Positions 1 through 6,395 are shown, numbered from the stretch's first letter. The stretch is DNA of 8,244 nt from an uncultured Eisenbergiella sp. (GCA_947626725.1 CANQTI010000082.1:1-8244), one strand, 5' to 3'. Notes: generated by a model from the sequence alone, not told the origin. Made by a program: numbers and translations.

Positions 1-589
1 TTCCTGCAGTTTTATCGAAGATTTCCAGATATTCGTCACAGGAAAACATAGCCGTCAGCGTGTCGCCGAAGCGGTTCAGGACATCCCGCTGCAGCAGGGA
101 GAGCTTTGAGCGGTCCTTTAAGTCGATGGCCAGCAGTTTGCAGGGCGGTTTGTCGCACAGGCGCATGATGTCGTCCGCATAGAGAAAATCCATGCCGGTT
201 CCCTTATGATAAAACAGGGATTCCGGCGTTTTTTTATGACAGACCGCATGGGTGTCCGTATAGGTCTGAATATGCAGGCCGCGGCGGTCGGCCATGGAAA
301 TGATTTCTTTTGCCATGGAAAGCGGCACCGTTTTGTACAGCAGATATTGTTCCAGATCCCAGTCGTAAACCGCGTTTCCGTTGGCGGCGATGATGAGCAT
401 TTCCGGAAAGGCAAGGCCTGTGCGCCGGATGACAGTTTGGATGCTGCTGATGGTCCGGCCGGTGGACAGCACCAGGCGTCCTCCGGAAGCGGTCAGCTTT
501 TGCAGCAGGGAGAGAAGGGTGGGCGAAATCTGTTTGTTGCTGTCCAGCAGCGTGCCATCCATATCGGTGAACAGGATTTTATATGACAT
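1..589 (-). CDS. Cof-type HAD-superfamily phosphatase, C-terminus outside window
   Basis: Probable phosphatase of the HAD superfamily, Cof/YidA-like (type IIB cap) group, which hydrolyse sugar phosphates, nucleotides or similar small phosphate esters in the cytoplasm. About 196 residues are visible. The N-terminus MSYKILFTDMDGTLLDS holds motif I, with the nucleophile Asp9 and general acid/base Asp11. Motif II is the serine/threonine of LVLSTGR near residues 39-45. The AANGNAVYD stretch near residue 75 is typical of Cof-type members, which usually read 'NGA'. The conserved lysine (motif III) and GDxxND (motif IV) fall beyond the window, since family members are about 260-280 residues. The ATG at 587-589 is preceded by AAAGGA at a suitable distance. 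It lies 54 bases downstream of the PHP gene on the same strand and probably belongs to that operon. The substrate cannot be told from sequence. Confidence 0.9.
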   Translation of the reverse strand, partial: MSYKILFTDMDGTLLDSNKQISPTLLSLLQKLTASGGRLVLSTGRTISSIQTVIRRTGLAFPEMLIIAANGNAVYDWDLEQYLLYKTVPLSMAKEIISMADRRGLHIQTYTDTHAVCHKKTPESLFYHKGTGMDFLYADDIMRLCDKPPCKLLAIDLKDRSKLSLLQRDVLNRFGDTLTAMFSCDEYLEIFDKTAG

Positions 590-643
590 GATCGGTTTCC
601 TTTCTTTGACCTTTCTGGGAATGACGAACTGCGAAGCAGCCTT

Positions 644-1522
644 TCAGGAAAGTCGGAACAGCGCGTCCCTTTTCTCTTTCAAAGCGGTCAGAATACTTTC
701 CGGGACGAAAAGATTTCCGTAGCCTGTGCCCATTTCCAGCCCCGGCTTGCTTTTGCCGTGGAAATCTGAACCGCCGGAAGGCAGTAAGCCGAATCGGGCG
801 GCCAACTGCTGCATCTGCCCGGTTTCCGCGGCGCTGTAGGTGGAATAGACGGTTTCCATTGCCACAAGTCCGATGTCCTTCAGCTTCCGTATCAATTCGG
901 TCAGCGCACTCTCATCCAGATGATACAGGGTGGGATGGGCCAGAACCGGGATCCCTTTCACTTCCAGGATCAGGGAAACGGCCTGGGCGGGCGTAATCTT
1001 TTCCCTGGGAACAAAATAGGGCGTATGGTCTCCCAGATATTTGTCAAAAGCCTCCCGGAGCGTGCGCACATACCCATGCTCGTACAGATAGCGGGAGTAG
1101 TGGCCTCTGGTGATGACGGAGTCCGGGAAGGCTGCCGTCAGTTTTTCATAGCTGATGTCGATGCCGGCCGCGGCGAGTCTGGCGCACATTTTCTGATTGC
1201 GCTGGACGCGGGCCTCCACGAACCCGGCGATATGCTGCTGAAAGGCCGGGGCCTTTTCATCGATAAAAAGCCCGACGATGTGGATGTCCTTTTCGGGGGC
1301 GGATGGGGCGGGGCTGTATGCGGTAGAAAATTCAATGCCGCGGATCACTTCAATTCCCTTTTCGGCCCCGCGGGCGATGGCTTCCTCCAGGCCGGCTGTG
1401 GTATCATGATCCGTCAGCGCGAAAGCGCGCAGCCCCTTTTGCAGGGCCAGATCTGCCAGTTCAGCCGGAGAGAAGCTGCCGTCCGATTTGTTGGAATGTA
1501 CGTGCAGGTCTACCGTATTCAA
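644..1522 (-). CDS. PHP-domain phosphoesterase (TrpH / RNase AM / nucleoside-bisphosphatase-like)
   Basis: 292-residue protein of the PHP family, metal-dependent phosphoesterases; the nearest characterised relatives are the TrpH/YciV proteins (RNase AM, 3',5'-nucleoside bisphosphate phosphatase). Metal-site motifs are in order: DLHVHS (His7, His9) with Asp14; LTDHDT (His39); GIEFS (Glu64); HIVGL (His81); a His at 141; LAHP (His196); and SGGSDFHG (Asp253, His255). Length matches the family. The start is a TTG at 1520-1522, whose last two bases and the next A form the TGA stop of the ABC-F gene (TTGA overlap); a GAGG sits seven bases upstream inside the ABC-F gene. This suggests translational coupling. 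In the 'E-x-Y' region near 223 the sequence reads METVYSTYS, where I would expect a His after the serine in many relatives. Enzyme class is sure; the exact substrate is inferred. Confidence 0.93.
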   Translation of the reverse strand: MNTVDLHVHSNKSDGSFSPAELADLALQKGLRAFALTDHDTTAGLEEAIARGAEKGIEVIRGIEFSTAYSPAPSAPEKDIHIVGLFIDEKAPAFQQHIAGFVEARVQRNQKMCARLAAAGIDISYEKLTAAFPDSVITRGHYSRYLYEHGYVRTLREAFDKYLGDHTPYFVPREKITPAQAVSLILEVKGIPVLAHPTLYHLDESALTELIRKLKDIGLVAMETVYSTYSAAETGQMQQLAARFGLLPSGGSDFHGKSKPGLEMGTGYGNLFVPESILTALKEKRDALFRLS

Positions 1523-3156
1523 TTTTCGTCCTCTTCCACATGTGCGGTATAGACCGTACGCTTTCTCGCCATCTCGTCATTGGCGAGATATTCGTCATAG
1601 GTAGTGATTTTATCGATCAGGGTACCGTTTGGCAGGATCTCCATGATTCGGTTGGCCGTGGTCTGCACGAACTGGTGATCATGGCAGGCGAAGAGTGCAA
1701 CGCCGGGAAATTTGATCAGACCGTTGTTCAGGGCGGTGATGGATTCCATGTCAAGATGGTTGGTGGGTTCATCCAGGATCAGACAGTTGGCGCCGGAGAT
1801 CATCATTTTGGAGAGCAGGCAGCGGACCTTTTCGCCGCCGGAGAGAACACGCACTTTTTTCACGCCGTCTTCTCCTGCAAAAAGCATCCTTCCCAGAAAG
1901 CCGCGGACGTAAGTCACGTCCTTGATAGGGGAATATCCGGTGAGCCATTCCGCTATCGTGTAATCGTTGTCAAATTCCGCCGTGGAATCCTTGGGAAAAT
2001 AGGCCTGTGATGTGGTAACGCCCCATTTATAGCTGCCCTCGTCCGGTTCCATCTCGCCCGCGAGGATGGAGAACAGCGCGGTTTTGGCCTGTTCATTGCC
2101 GCCCACGAAGGCGATTTTGTCATTGTGCCCGACGATGAAGGAAATATTGTCCAGCACCTTTACGCCATTGACGGTTTTGCTCAGATTGGTGACGGTGAGG
2201 ACCTCGTTGCCGATCTCCCGGTCCGGACGGAAGTCGATATAGGGATATTTTCGGCTGGAGGGTTTGATCTCATCCAGCTGGATTTTCTCCAAAGCCCTTT
2301 TCCGGGACGTGGCCTGTTTGGACTTGGAAGCGTTAGCGGAAAAGCGGGAGATGAATTCCTGGAGCTCCTTGATCTTTTCTTCCTTTTTCCGGTTGGCCTC
2401 CTTCATCTGGCGAATCAGGAGCTGGCTGGATTCGTACCAGAAATCATAGTTGCCGGCATACAGCGTGATCTTGCCGTAATCGATATCTGCGGTATAGGTA
2501 CATACCTTATTTAAAAAATACCGGTCGTGGGAGACCACGATGACCGTGTTTTCAAAGTTGATCAGGAATTCTTCCAGCCAATCAATGGCGTCCAGATCCA
2601 GATGGTTGGTGGGCTCGTCCAAAAGCAGGATGTCCGGGTTGCCGAACAGTGCCCGGGCCAGCAGAACCTTGACCTTTTCGCTGCCTTTTAAATCCTTCAT
2701 CAGACTGTAATGCAGGCTTTCATCGATGCCAAGCCCATTTAAAAGGGTGGCGGCGTCCGATTCCGCGTTCCAGCCGTTCAGCTCCGCGAATTCTGCCTCC
2801 AGCTCGGAAGCGCGAATGCCGTCCTCATCGGAAAAATCCTCTTTGGCGTAGATCGCGTCCTTTTCCTTCATGATTTCGAAAAGGCGGGCATTGCCCATGA
2901 TGACCACATCCATCACGGGGAGCTCGTCGTATTTGAAATGATCCTGCTCCAGCACGCTCATGCGCTGACCGGGCGTCATGACTACGTCGCCGGAAGTGGT
3001 CTCGAGCTGGCCGGAGAGAATCCGCAGAAAGGTGGACTTTCCGGCGCCGTTGGCGCCGATGATTCCGTAGCAGTTCCCCTCCGTAAATTTGATATTCACA
3101 TCCTCAAACAGGGCCTTTTTGCCCAGCCGTAAGGTGACATTGTTCGTACTTATCAT
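1519..3156 (-). CDS. ABC-F family ATP-binding protein
   Basis: 545-residue soluble protein with two fused ATP-binding cassettes and no membrane domain, the ABC-F layout; such proteins act on ribosomes in translation or antibiotic tolerance rather than in transport. Cassette 1: Walker A GANGAGKS (34-41), signature LKGSE (156-160, altered from LSGGE), Walker B DILLLDEPTNHLD (175-187) and SHD switch (209-211). A charged linker (about 247-298, rich in Lys/Glu/Arg) matches the interdomain P-site tRNA motif region. Cassette 2: degenerate Walker A VGGNEQAKT (351-359), intact LSGGE (438-442), LILDEPTNHLD (459-469) and CHDH instead of SHD (491-494). Length and linker are closest to the YbiT/YkpA-type house group; resistance subfamilies cannot be excluded. 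The ATG at 3154-3156 has GAGG seven bases upstream. First gene of the minus-strand operon. Confidence 0.95.
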   Translation of the reverse strand: MISTNNVTLRLGKKALFEDVNIKFTEGNCYGIIGANGAGKSTFLRILSGQLETTSGDVVMTPGQRMSVLEQDHFKYDELPVMDVVIMGNARLFEIMKEKDAIYAKEDFSDEDGIRASELEAEFAELNGWNAESDAATLLNGLGIDESLHYSLMKDLKGSEKVKVLLARALFGNPDILLLDEPTNHLDLDAIDWLEEFLINFENTVIVVSHDRYFLNKVCTYTADIDYGKITLYAGNYDFWYESSQLLIRQMKEANRKKEEKIKELQEFISRFSANASKSKQATSRKRALEKIQLDEIKPSSRKYPYIDFRPDREIGNEVLTVTNLSKTVNGVKVLDNISFIVGHNDKIAFVGGNEQAKTALFSILAGEMEPDEGSYKWGVTTSQAYFPKDSTAEFDNDYTIAEWLTGYSPIKDVTYVRGFLGRMLFAGEDGVKKVRVLSGGEKVRCLLSKMMISGANCLILDEPTNHLDMESITALNNGLIKFPGVALFACHDHQFVQTTANRIMEILPNGTLIDKITTYDEYLANDEMARKRTVYTAHVEEDEN

Positions 3157-3295
3157 GGCAAAACCTCATTTCCTTTTCCGAATGATTGAACTTTGCAATA
3201 TTGCCGTGTATCGGACGCGATGCGGATATCCCGGGAAACGCACGGTCCCCTATACAGGCTGACATACTGTAACCGCCGCGTCGCAGCTATCACTC

Positions 3296-3324
3296 ATTTA
3301 AACATAAAATACAGGTAATTTCAA
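3296..3324 (-). promoter_or_regulatory. candidate sigma-A promoter for the ABC-F operon
   Basis: On the minus strand TTGAAA (3319-3324) and TTAAAT (3296-3301) are separated by 17 bases, a good -35/-10 pair with a weak -10. It would give a leader of about 130 bases before the ABC-F start. I see no better pair nearer the gene and no obvious terminator or leader peptide in that leader. Confidence 0.45.
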
Positions 3325-3336
3325 GGGGAATTGTGC

Positions 3337-3433
3337 GGGGAATCAGCGGGACATTGCGCATTTGCAGGAAGCATAAACTGCGCATCCGGAGGGCGGCGGA
3401 CGGCGATCATGAGCCGTGCGCTCATGATTCCCC
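3337..3433 (+). other. structured intergenic region with three overlapping inverted repeats
   Basis: This stretch between the ABC-F gene and the small ORFs holds: GGGGAATC (3337-3344) complementary to GATTCCCC (3426-3433); a hairpin of TGCGCA (3355-3360) with TGCGCA (3379-3384), extended inwards by TTTGC against GCATAAA; and a perfect 9-bp hairpin ATCATGAGC / GCTCATGAT (3406-3414 / 3420-3428) with a 5-base loop. The last arm shares three bases with GATTCCCC, so the outer stem and that hairpin partly compete. No T-run follows, so it is not an intrinsic terminator. It could be an RNA leader for the small ORFs, or the 9-bp palindrome could be a protein operator. No clear plus-strand promoter is visible. 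The rest of the roughly 300-base gap (3157-3336) shows only the promoter described above. Confidence 0.4.
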
Positions 3434-3465
3434 ATAGGGCCGGATCTGAATAAGAGGAGATGAAA

Positions 3466-3558
3466 ATGATAAAGTACGTTCTATGGGACTTAGAAAGAGG
3501 GATACTGAATGTAACAAAAGCAAACGGCAGGCTGCCTGCCGGATTCGAAACAGGATGA
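3466..3558 (+). CDS. small ORF, 30 residues, possible leader peptide
   Basis: ATG at 3466 with AGAGGAG seven bases upstream, reading MIKYVLWDLERGILNVTK and ending in ...AGFETG before TGA at 3556-3558. I do not recognise the peptide. It starts with a hydrophobic/aromatic stretch but is too short for a domain. Its last codons run through the 5' arm (3531-3540) of a 10-bp hairpin, and its stop lies in that hairpin's loop. A ribosome on it would therefore melt the structure ahead of the next small ORF (3596). This geometry favours a leader-peptide or coupling role, but that is inference; it may also be a chance ORF with a good ribosome binding site. Confidence 0.45.
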   Translation: MIKYVLWDLERGILNVTKANGRLPAGFETG

Positions 3559-3592
3559 CGAAGGCAGGCAGCGCTTATCAAAAGGAGGCAGC
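3526..3592 (+). promoter_or_regulatory. mutually exclusive hairpins before the 35-residue ORF
   Basis: GGCAGG (3526-3531) can fold on CCTGCC (3535-3540) as a tight 6-bp hairpin. Alternatively GCTGCCTGCC (3531-3540) pairs perfectly over 10 bp with GGCAGGCAGC (3563-3572) around a 22-base loop. A second AGGCAGC copy lies at 3586-3592 and overlaps the AGGAGG ribosome binding site (3583-3588). It can pair with the same GCTGCCT (3531-3537), which would hide the site. The pairings are read directly; a regulatory switch is inference. Confidence 0.45.
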
Positions 3593-3595
3593 GGA

Positions 3596-3703
3596 ATGAA
3601 AGGATATTATGTAAACGAAGGATATATGGGATATGTGGACGGCAGTTATCGTTTATTTGCGGACGAGAGCGATTACCTGGAACTGATGCGGGATGAGAAC
3701 TGA
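3596..3703 (+). CDS. small conserved-looking protein, 35 residues
   Basis: ATG at 3596 with a near-perfect AGGAGG (3583-3588) seven bases upstream; the product begins MKGYYVNEGYMGYVDGSYRL and ends in DYLELMRDEN before TGA at 3701-3703. It is tyrosine- and glycine-rich in the first half and acidic in the second, with no signal peptide or membrane segment. From memory it resembles short 'GYYxxxGYMGxxxGxYxLFAxExDY' proteins annotated as hypothetical in Lachnospiraceae; I cannot verify this. The pattern of aromatic residues and the strong ribosome binding site argue for a real gene. It follows the 30-codon ORF by 37 bases and precedes a long hairpin at 3738-3799 that could end its transcript. Function unknown. 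Confidence 0.7.
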   Translation: MKGYYVNEGYMGYVDGSYRLFADESDYLELMRDEN

Positions 3704-3737
3704 AAAGAACAGCAGCTTTTTGGGAAGGTGAGCGGAA

Positions 3738-3799
3738 ATTTGATAAAGCGCGGTTTTCTGGCGGGATATTTTCCCGGAACAGAGCCGCGCTTTTCAAAT
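3738..3799 (+). terminator. long nested hairpin, probable terminator of the small ORFs
   Basis: ATTTGA-T-AAAGCGCGG (3738-3753) pairs with CCGCGCTTTTCAAAT (3785-3799) with a single bulged T, giving 15 bp. Inside it TCTG/CAGA and CGGGA/TCCCG form a further nested stem. GCGCGG...CCGCGCTTTT looks like a terminator, but only four T follow the GC part. It could also act on minus-strand transcripts. Confidence 0.5.
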
Positions 3800-3867
3800 A
3801 AGGTGTTTGGGGAACCTGTCGGATTGCTGCGAAATGGCGCCAAACAGATGGTACCAGGAACTTTTTC

Positions 3868-3896
3868 TGGACAAAATAGAAACCGAAAGTTATAAT
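3868..3896 (+). promoter_or_regulatory. sigma-A promoter for the DUF5688 gene
   Basis: TGGACA (3868-3873), a 17-base spacer and a consensus TATAAT (3891-3896). Transcription would start near 3903, leaving a leader of about 97 bases before the ATG at 4000. The block TTTCTGGACAA around the -35 recurs at the tRNA promoter (4795-4804). Confidence 0.75.
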
Positions 3897-3999
3897 CAAT
3901 ACGAGGACATGGTTCGAGTTTTGAGAGCGTGATCAGCAGGAAGCGAACGGCGCGCGGGTGATGGACGGTTGGCCATGCCATATAGCGGGAGGGTACTTT

Positions 4000-4722
4000 A
4001 TGGAAACCTTATTTCGAAATTATGAGGATGCGAAACCCCATCTGATCTGCGGACTGGAGACCGCCCCTTATGCGCGCTTTGGGGAGGACGTACCCCGTAT
4101 CGGATGTGCGGCGGATCTGGAAGCGGCTGCCTGTCTGATGCAGCGGGAAAAGGAAGGGCTGCGCTGCAGGCCGGTGACGCCGGAAGAACAGAAGGGCTGG
4201 GGTATCGGGACAAAACAGCTTATAGAGGCCGCGTTGGACAATATGTGTTCTCTCTTTCCGCCGCTGCTGCAGCCGCTGGACATTCTGATGGAGAGCAGGG
4301 CGAAGGGGTCTGTCCGGGATATGTTCCATTCTCTTTTACAGAAGCAGTTTCCGCACGCGGCGGAAAGCAGGCTGGATCAGGCCGCCCATTATATGTCGGG
4401 AAGGCTGGCGCGGCAGATCCGGGAGACGAGCGAGTTTGCGCCCATGTGGGTGCTGAGCAATGAGGTCTGGTTTAACGGCGCAGCTTCCATTTTTTACCCG
4501 GACGTTCTGCGGTCATTTGCGGAGAAAATGGGGCGAAACTGTTATATTCTTCCTTCGAGCGTGAACGCTGTGATCCTGCTGCCGGAGGGCTGGAGGGAAA
4601 CCAGAGAAAAATTGTATCGGATGGTGGAGTCGGCGAATCGGCAGATGGGGGACCGGGAGAAGCCTCTGTCTGACAATGTTTACTATTATGACAGAAAATC
4701 CGGCAGGATTTCCGTTTTTTAA
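4000..4722 (+). CDS. DUF5688 family protein, short form
   Basis: 240-residue protein of unknown function. The C-terminal part, with MWVLSNEVWFNGAASIFYP (149-167), EKMGRNCYILPSSVNAVILLP (175-195) and LSDNVYYYDRKSGRIS (223-238), matches the pattern I know from DUF5688 proteins of Lachnospiraceae: 'MYVLTN...GAAxxLYPGxL', 'FYILPSSIHEVILxP' and 'LSDHVYYF'. The middle piece WGIGTKQLIEAALDNMCSLFPP (67-88) fits the family's 'WGVTKEELYxxAxENTPRLFPP'. Family members are usually around 300 residues, with an extra N-terminal domain of about 100 residues that is missing or replaced here. No signal peptide or membrane segment. I chose ATG 4000 because GGGAGGG lies six bases upstream; the in-frame ATG at 3958 has no ribosome binding site. 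It is monocistronic with its own promoter. DUF5688 genes are commonly multicopy in their genomes (family knowledge, not checked here). Confidence 0.85.
   Translation: METLFRNYEDAKPHLICGLETAPYARFGEDVPRIGCAADLEAAACLMQREKEGLRCRPVTPEEQKGWGIGTKQLIEAALDNMCSLFPPLLQPLDILMESRAKGSVRDMFHSLLQKQFPHAAESRLDQAAHYMSGRLARQIRETSEFAPMWVLSNEVWFNGAASIFYPDVLRSFAEKMGRNCYILPSSVNAVILLPEGWRETREKLYRMVESANRQMGDREKPLSDNVYYYDRKSGRISVF
4696..4720 (+). terminator. weak candidate terminator overlapping the end of the DUF5688 gene
   Basis: AAATCC (4696-4701) and GGATTT (4706-4711) form a 6-bp stem with loop GGCA, followed by CCG and six T (4715-4720). The stem lies inside the last codons and the T-run reaches into the stop codon. 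The stem is AT-rich and the T-run is offset by three bases, so strength is doubtful. Confidence 0.3.
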
Positions 4723-4797
4723 GGCTCTGCAGGAAGAAGGACAGAGGAGATGAGGCGTATCTGGAAAAAATTTATAAAAATGTTTTGAAAATATTTC

Positions 4798-4826
4798 TGG
4801 ACAAGAACCGGAACATGTGGTAGTAT
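4798..4826 (+). promoter_or_regulatory. sigma-A promoter of the tRNA-Arg gene
   Basis: TGGACA (4798-4803), 17-base spacer, TAGTAT (4821-4826). The start of transcription is expected around 4832-4834, exactly where the AGAGTGATGC arm begins that is complementary to the tRNA trailer. Confidence 0.7.
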
Positions 4827-4877
4827 ATGACAGAGTGATGCGTAATAATTTTGTAATATCTCCGGATATTGCATTGA

Positions 4878-4949
4878 GCAACCGTAGTCTAACGGATAGA
4901 ACGAAGGCCTCCGACGCCTTTAATGCAGGTTCGATTCCTGTCGGTTGCA
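4878..4949 (+). tRNA. tRNA-Arg (anticodon CCG)
   Basis: A 72-base cloverleaf: acceptor GCAACCG (4878-4884) with CGGTTGC (4942-4948), anticodon stem AAGGC/GCCTT (4904-4908 / 4916-4920), loop CTCCGAC with anticodon CCG at 4911-4913, T-stem GCAGG/CCTGT around TTCGATT, discriminator A at 4949. It reads the arginine codon CGG. The CCA end is not encoded, as is usual for many Clostridia tRNA genes. The D-stem GTCT/GAAC is weak, with one C-A mismatch and one wobble pair, but the D-loop carries the GG. It is a single-gene unit between the DUF5688 and SH3b genes. Confidence 0.95.
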
Positions 4950-4954
4950 TTTAG

Positions 4955-4968
4955 GCATCACTCTTTTT
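4955..4968 (+). terminator. tRNA trailer complementary to the 5' leader, with T-run
   Basis: GCATCACTCT (4955-4964) runs into a T-stretch (4964-4968). There is no local hairpin before it, but the ten bases are perfectly complementary to AGAGTGATGC at 4832-4841, the predicted first bases of the same transcript. Transcript end-to-end pairing followed by U residues would look like an intrinsic terminator that has the tRNA in its loop. The complementarity is seen; the terminating role is inferred. Confidence 0.5.
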
Positions 4969-5074
4969 ATACTTCGAAGATTTTAACTCTATTCCGTGTA
5001 AGTGGGAACGAAAATACGGGCTTTCACGGAGCGTGTCCGTTGTCTGACAGTTACCGAATAAAGGATGGGATCAC

Positions 5075-6334
5075 ATGGGAGAACAGAAGAAGGGGGAGAA
5101 GGGCATGGAGGTCCTTCGTTTTTTACAGGAGAATAAGAAGAAAGTGATCGGAGCGGCAGCAGCTGTTGTTGTGCTGATCGCTGTTTTGGTGGGAACGCTG
5201 GTGGGGAGCGGGGCCAGAGAGACTTCTCTGGGCATTTCGGCTGAGACAGAGACAGAAAACGATGCGGCCGGCCAGGAAGGCAGCGAAACGCCGGAAGAAA
5301 ACACGGCGGAAAGCACGTCTGTAGCGTTGGAAGAAAATGCCTATCCAAAGATCATTGCGCTGATAGAGGCATATTATCAGGCGGCGGCGGATGGGGACGC
5401 AGAGACCCTGCAGACGCTTACGGAGGCCATGAGCGAGGATATGCTGATTTATCTGCAGAAGCGCAGTACTTATATAGAAGACTATCGCGATCTGACCTGT
5501 TATACGAAGGCGGGACCTGTGGCGGATTCTTTTGTGGTATATGCGTCCTATGAGGTGAAATTCCGGGAGGTGGACACGCTGGTGCCGGGAATCAGCCCTT
5601 TCCTTGTTTATCCCAGAGGGGACGGAAGCTATTATATATATGAAGGTGAAGTGGATGAGGCGGTAAACGCATATCTGGAAGAGGTCTCGGCTCAGGATGA
5701 TGTGGTGGATTTGATGAATCTCGTGCAGGTGAAGTTCAATGAGGCAGTTTCGGCGGATGAAGACCTGAGCGATTTCCTGGCGAAGATGACGGATGACCTG
5801 AAGGTGGAAGTGGGAGAGGCGCTGGCGGATGCGCAGGCAGCCCAGCAGGAAACAGAGACGGATGCGGCCGCAGCGCAGACGATCGATGCAGACGAGGTGC
5901 GGGCCACGGATGTCGTAAATGTCCGTGCATCGGACAGTGAACAGGCAGATCGTATCGGTAAACTGCAGATTGGAGATGTGCTCCGGGTAATCGAAAGCAG
6001 AGCGAACGGCTGGACGAAAGTGGATTACAATGGAAAAGAGGGCTTTGTCAAATCGGAATATTTGGAGCCGGTAGGAACCTCGCAGGAGAGTACGGCCGGC
6101 ACAGATGGGGAGGACGGGGAAGCGGCCAATGAACTGCCGTCATCCGGAACTGTGATTGTGGCGGAAACGGTCAATGTTCGAAAGTCGCCGGATGAAAAAG
6201 CGGACCGTGTCGGGGTCTGCTATCAGGGCGGCAAGCTGGAGATCCTGATGCAGCAGGCGGACGGATGGACGAAAGTGAAGTTTGAAGGTAAGATCGGTTA
6301 CGTCAAGACGGCGGTGCTTAAGATCATGAACTGA
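5075..6334 (+). CDS. membrane-anchored protein with two SH3b domains
   Basis: 419 residues. A basic N-terminus (QENKKK) precedes a single hydrophobic segment (about 24-44), which fits an inner-membrane anchor with the rest outside. Next comes an acidic Glu/Thr/Ser-rich spacer (50-86), then a domain of mixed helices and strands (about 87-205; AYPKIIALIEAYYQAAADGD, FVVYASYEVKF, YYIYEGEVD) that resembles NTF2-like/DUF4878 folds. A helical, Ala/Gln-rich spacer follows (about 206-272). Two bacterial SH3 domains close it: 275-333 (VVNVRASDSEQADRIGKLQ ... GWTKVDYNGKEGFVKSEYL) and 358-418 (VNVRKSPDEKADRVG ... GWTKVKFEGKIGYVK). SH3b domains usually bind cell-wall peptides, so a cell-envelope role is likely. 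The ATG at 5075 has AAGGA nine bases upstream. ATG 5105 (Met11) has GGGGGA seven bases upstream and is an equally good start. No catalytic domain is visible. No clear promoter between the tRNA and this gene. Confidence 0.88.
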   Translation: MGEQKKGEKGMEVLRFLQENKKKVIGAAAAVVVLIAVLVGTLVGSGARETSLGISAETETENDAAGQEGSETPEENTAESTSVALEENAYPKIIALIEAYYQAAADGDAETLQTLTEAMSEDMLIYLQKRSTYIEDYRDLTCYTKAGPVADSFVVYASYEVKFREVDTLVPGISPFLVYPRGDGSYYIYEGEVDEAVNAYLEEVSAQDDVVDLMNLVQVKFNEAVSADEDLSDFLAKMTDDLKVEVGEALADAQAAQQETETDAAAAQTIDADEVRATDVVNVRASDSEQADRIGKLQIGDVLRVIESRANGWTKVDYNGKEGFVKSEYLEPVGTSQESTAGTDGEDGEAANELPSSGTVIVAETVNVRKSPDEKADRVGVCYQGGKLEILMQQADGWTKVKFEGKIGYVKTAVLKIMN

Positions 6335-6395
6335 CTGACGGCGCCTGAGACGTCCGGCCAAAATGTATCATTCCCCTGTGAACGGGGCATACTGG

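Noticed and set aside
920..1552. Long plus-strand frame (210 codons) opposite the PHP gene
   Set aside because: It lies antisense to a protein with all PHP metal motifs, has no recognisable product, and spans into the ABC-F gene end.
3321..3981. Minus-strand frames (192 and 102 codons) over the small-ORF region
   Set aside because: No ribosome binding sites, compositionally random products rich in Pro/Ser/Arg, and they run across a long hairpin and a strong promoter on the other strand.
3958..3999. Longer N-terminus for the DUF5688 protein starting at ATG 3958
   Set aside because: No ribosome binding site before it, whereas ATG 4000 has GGGAGGG at ideal spacing.
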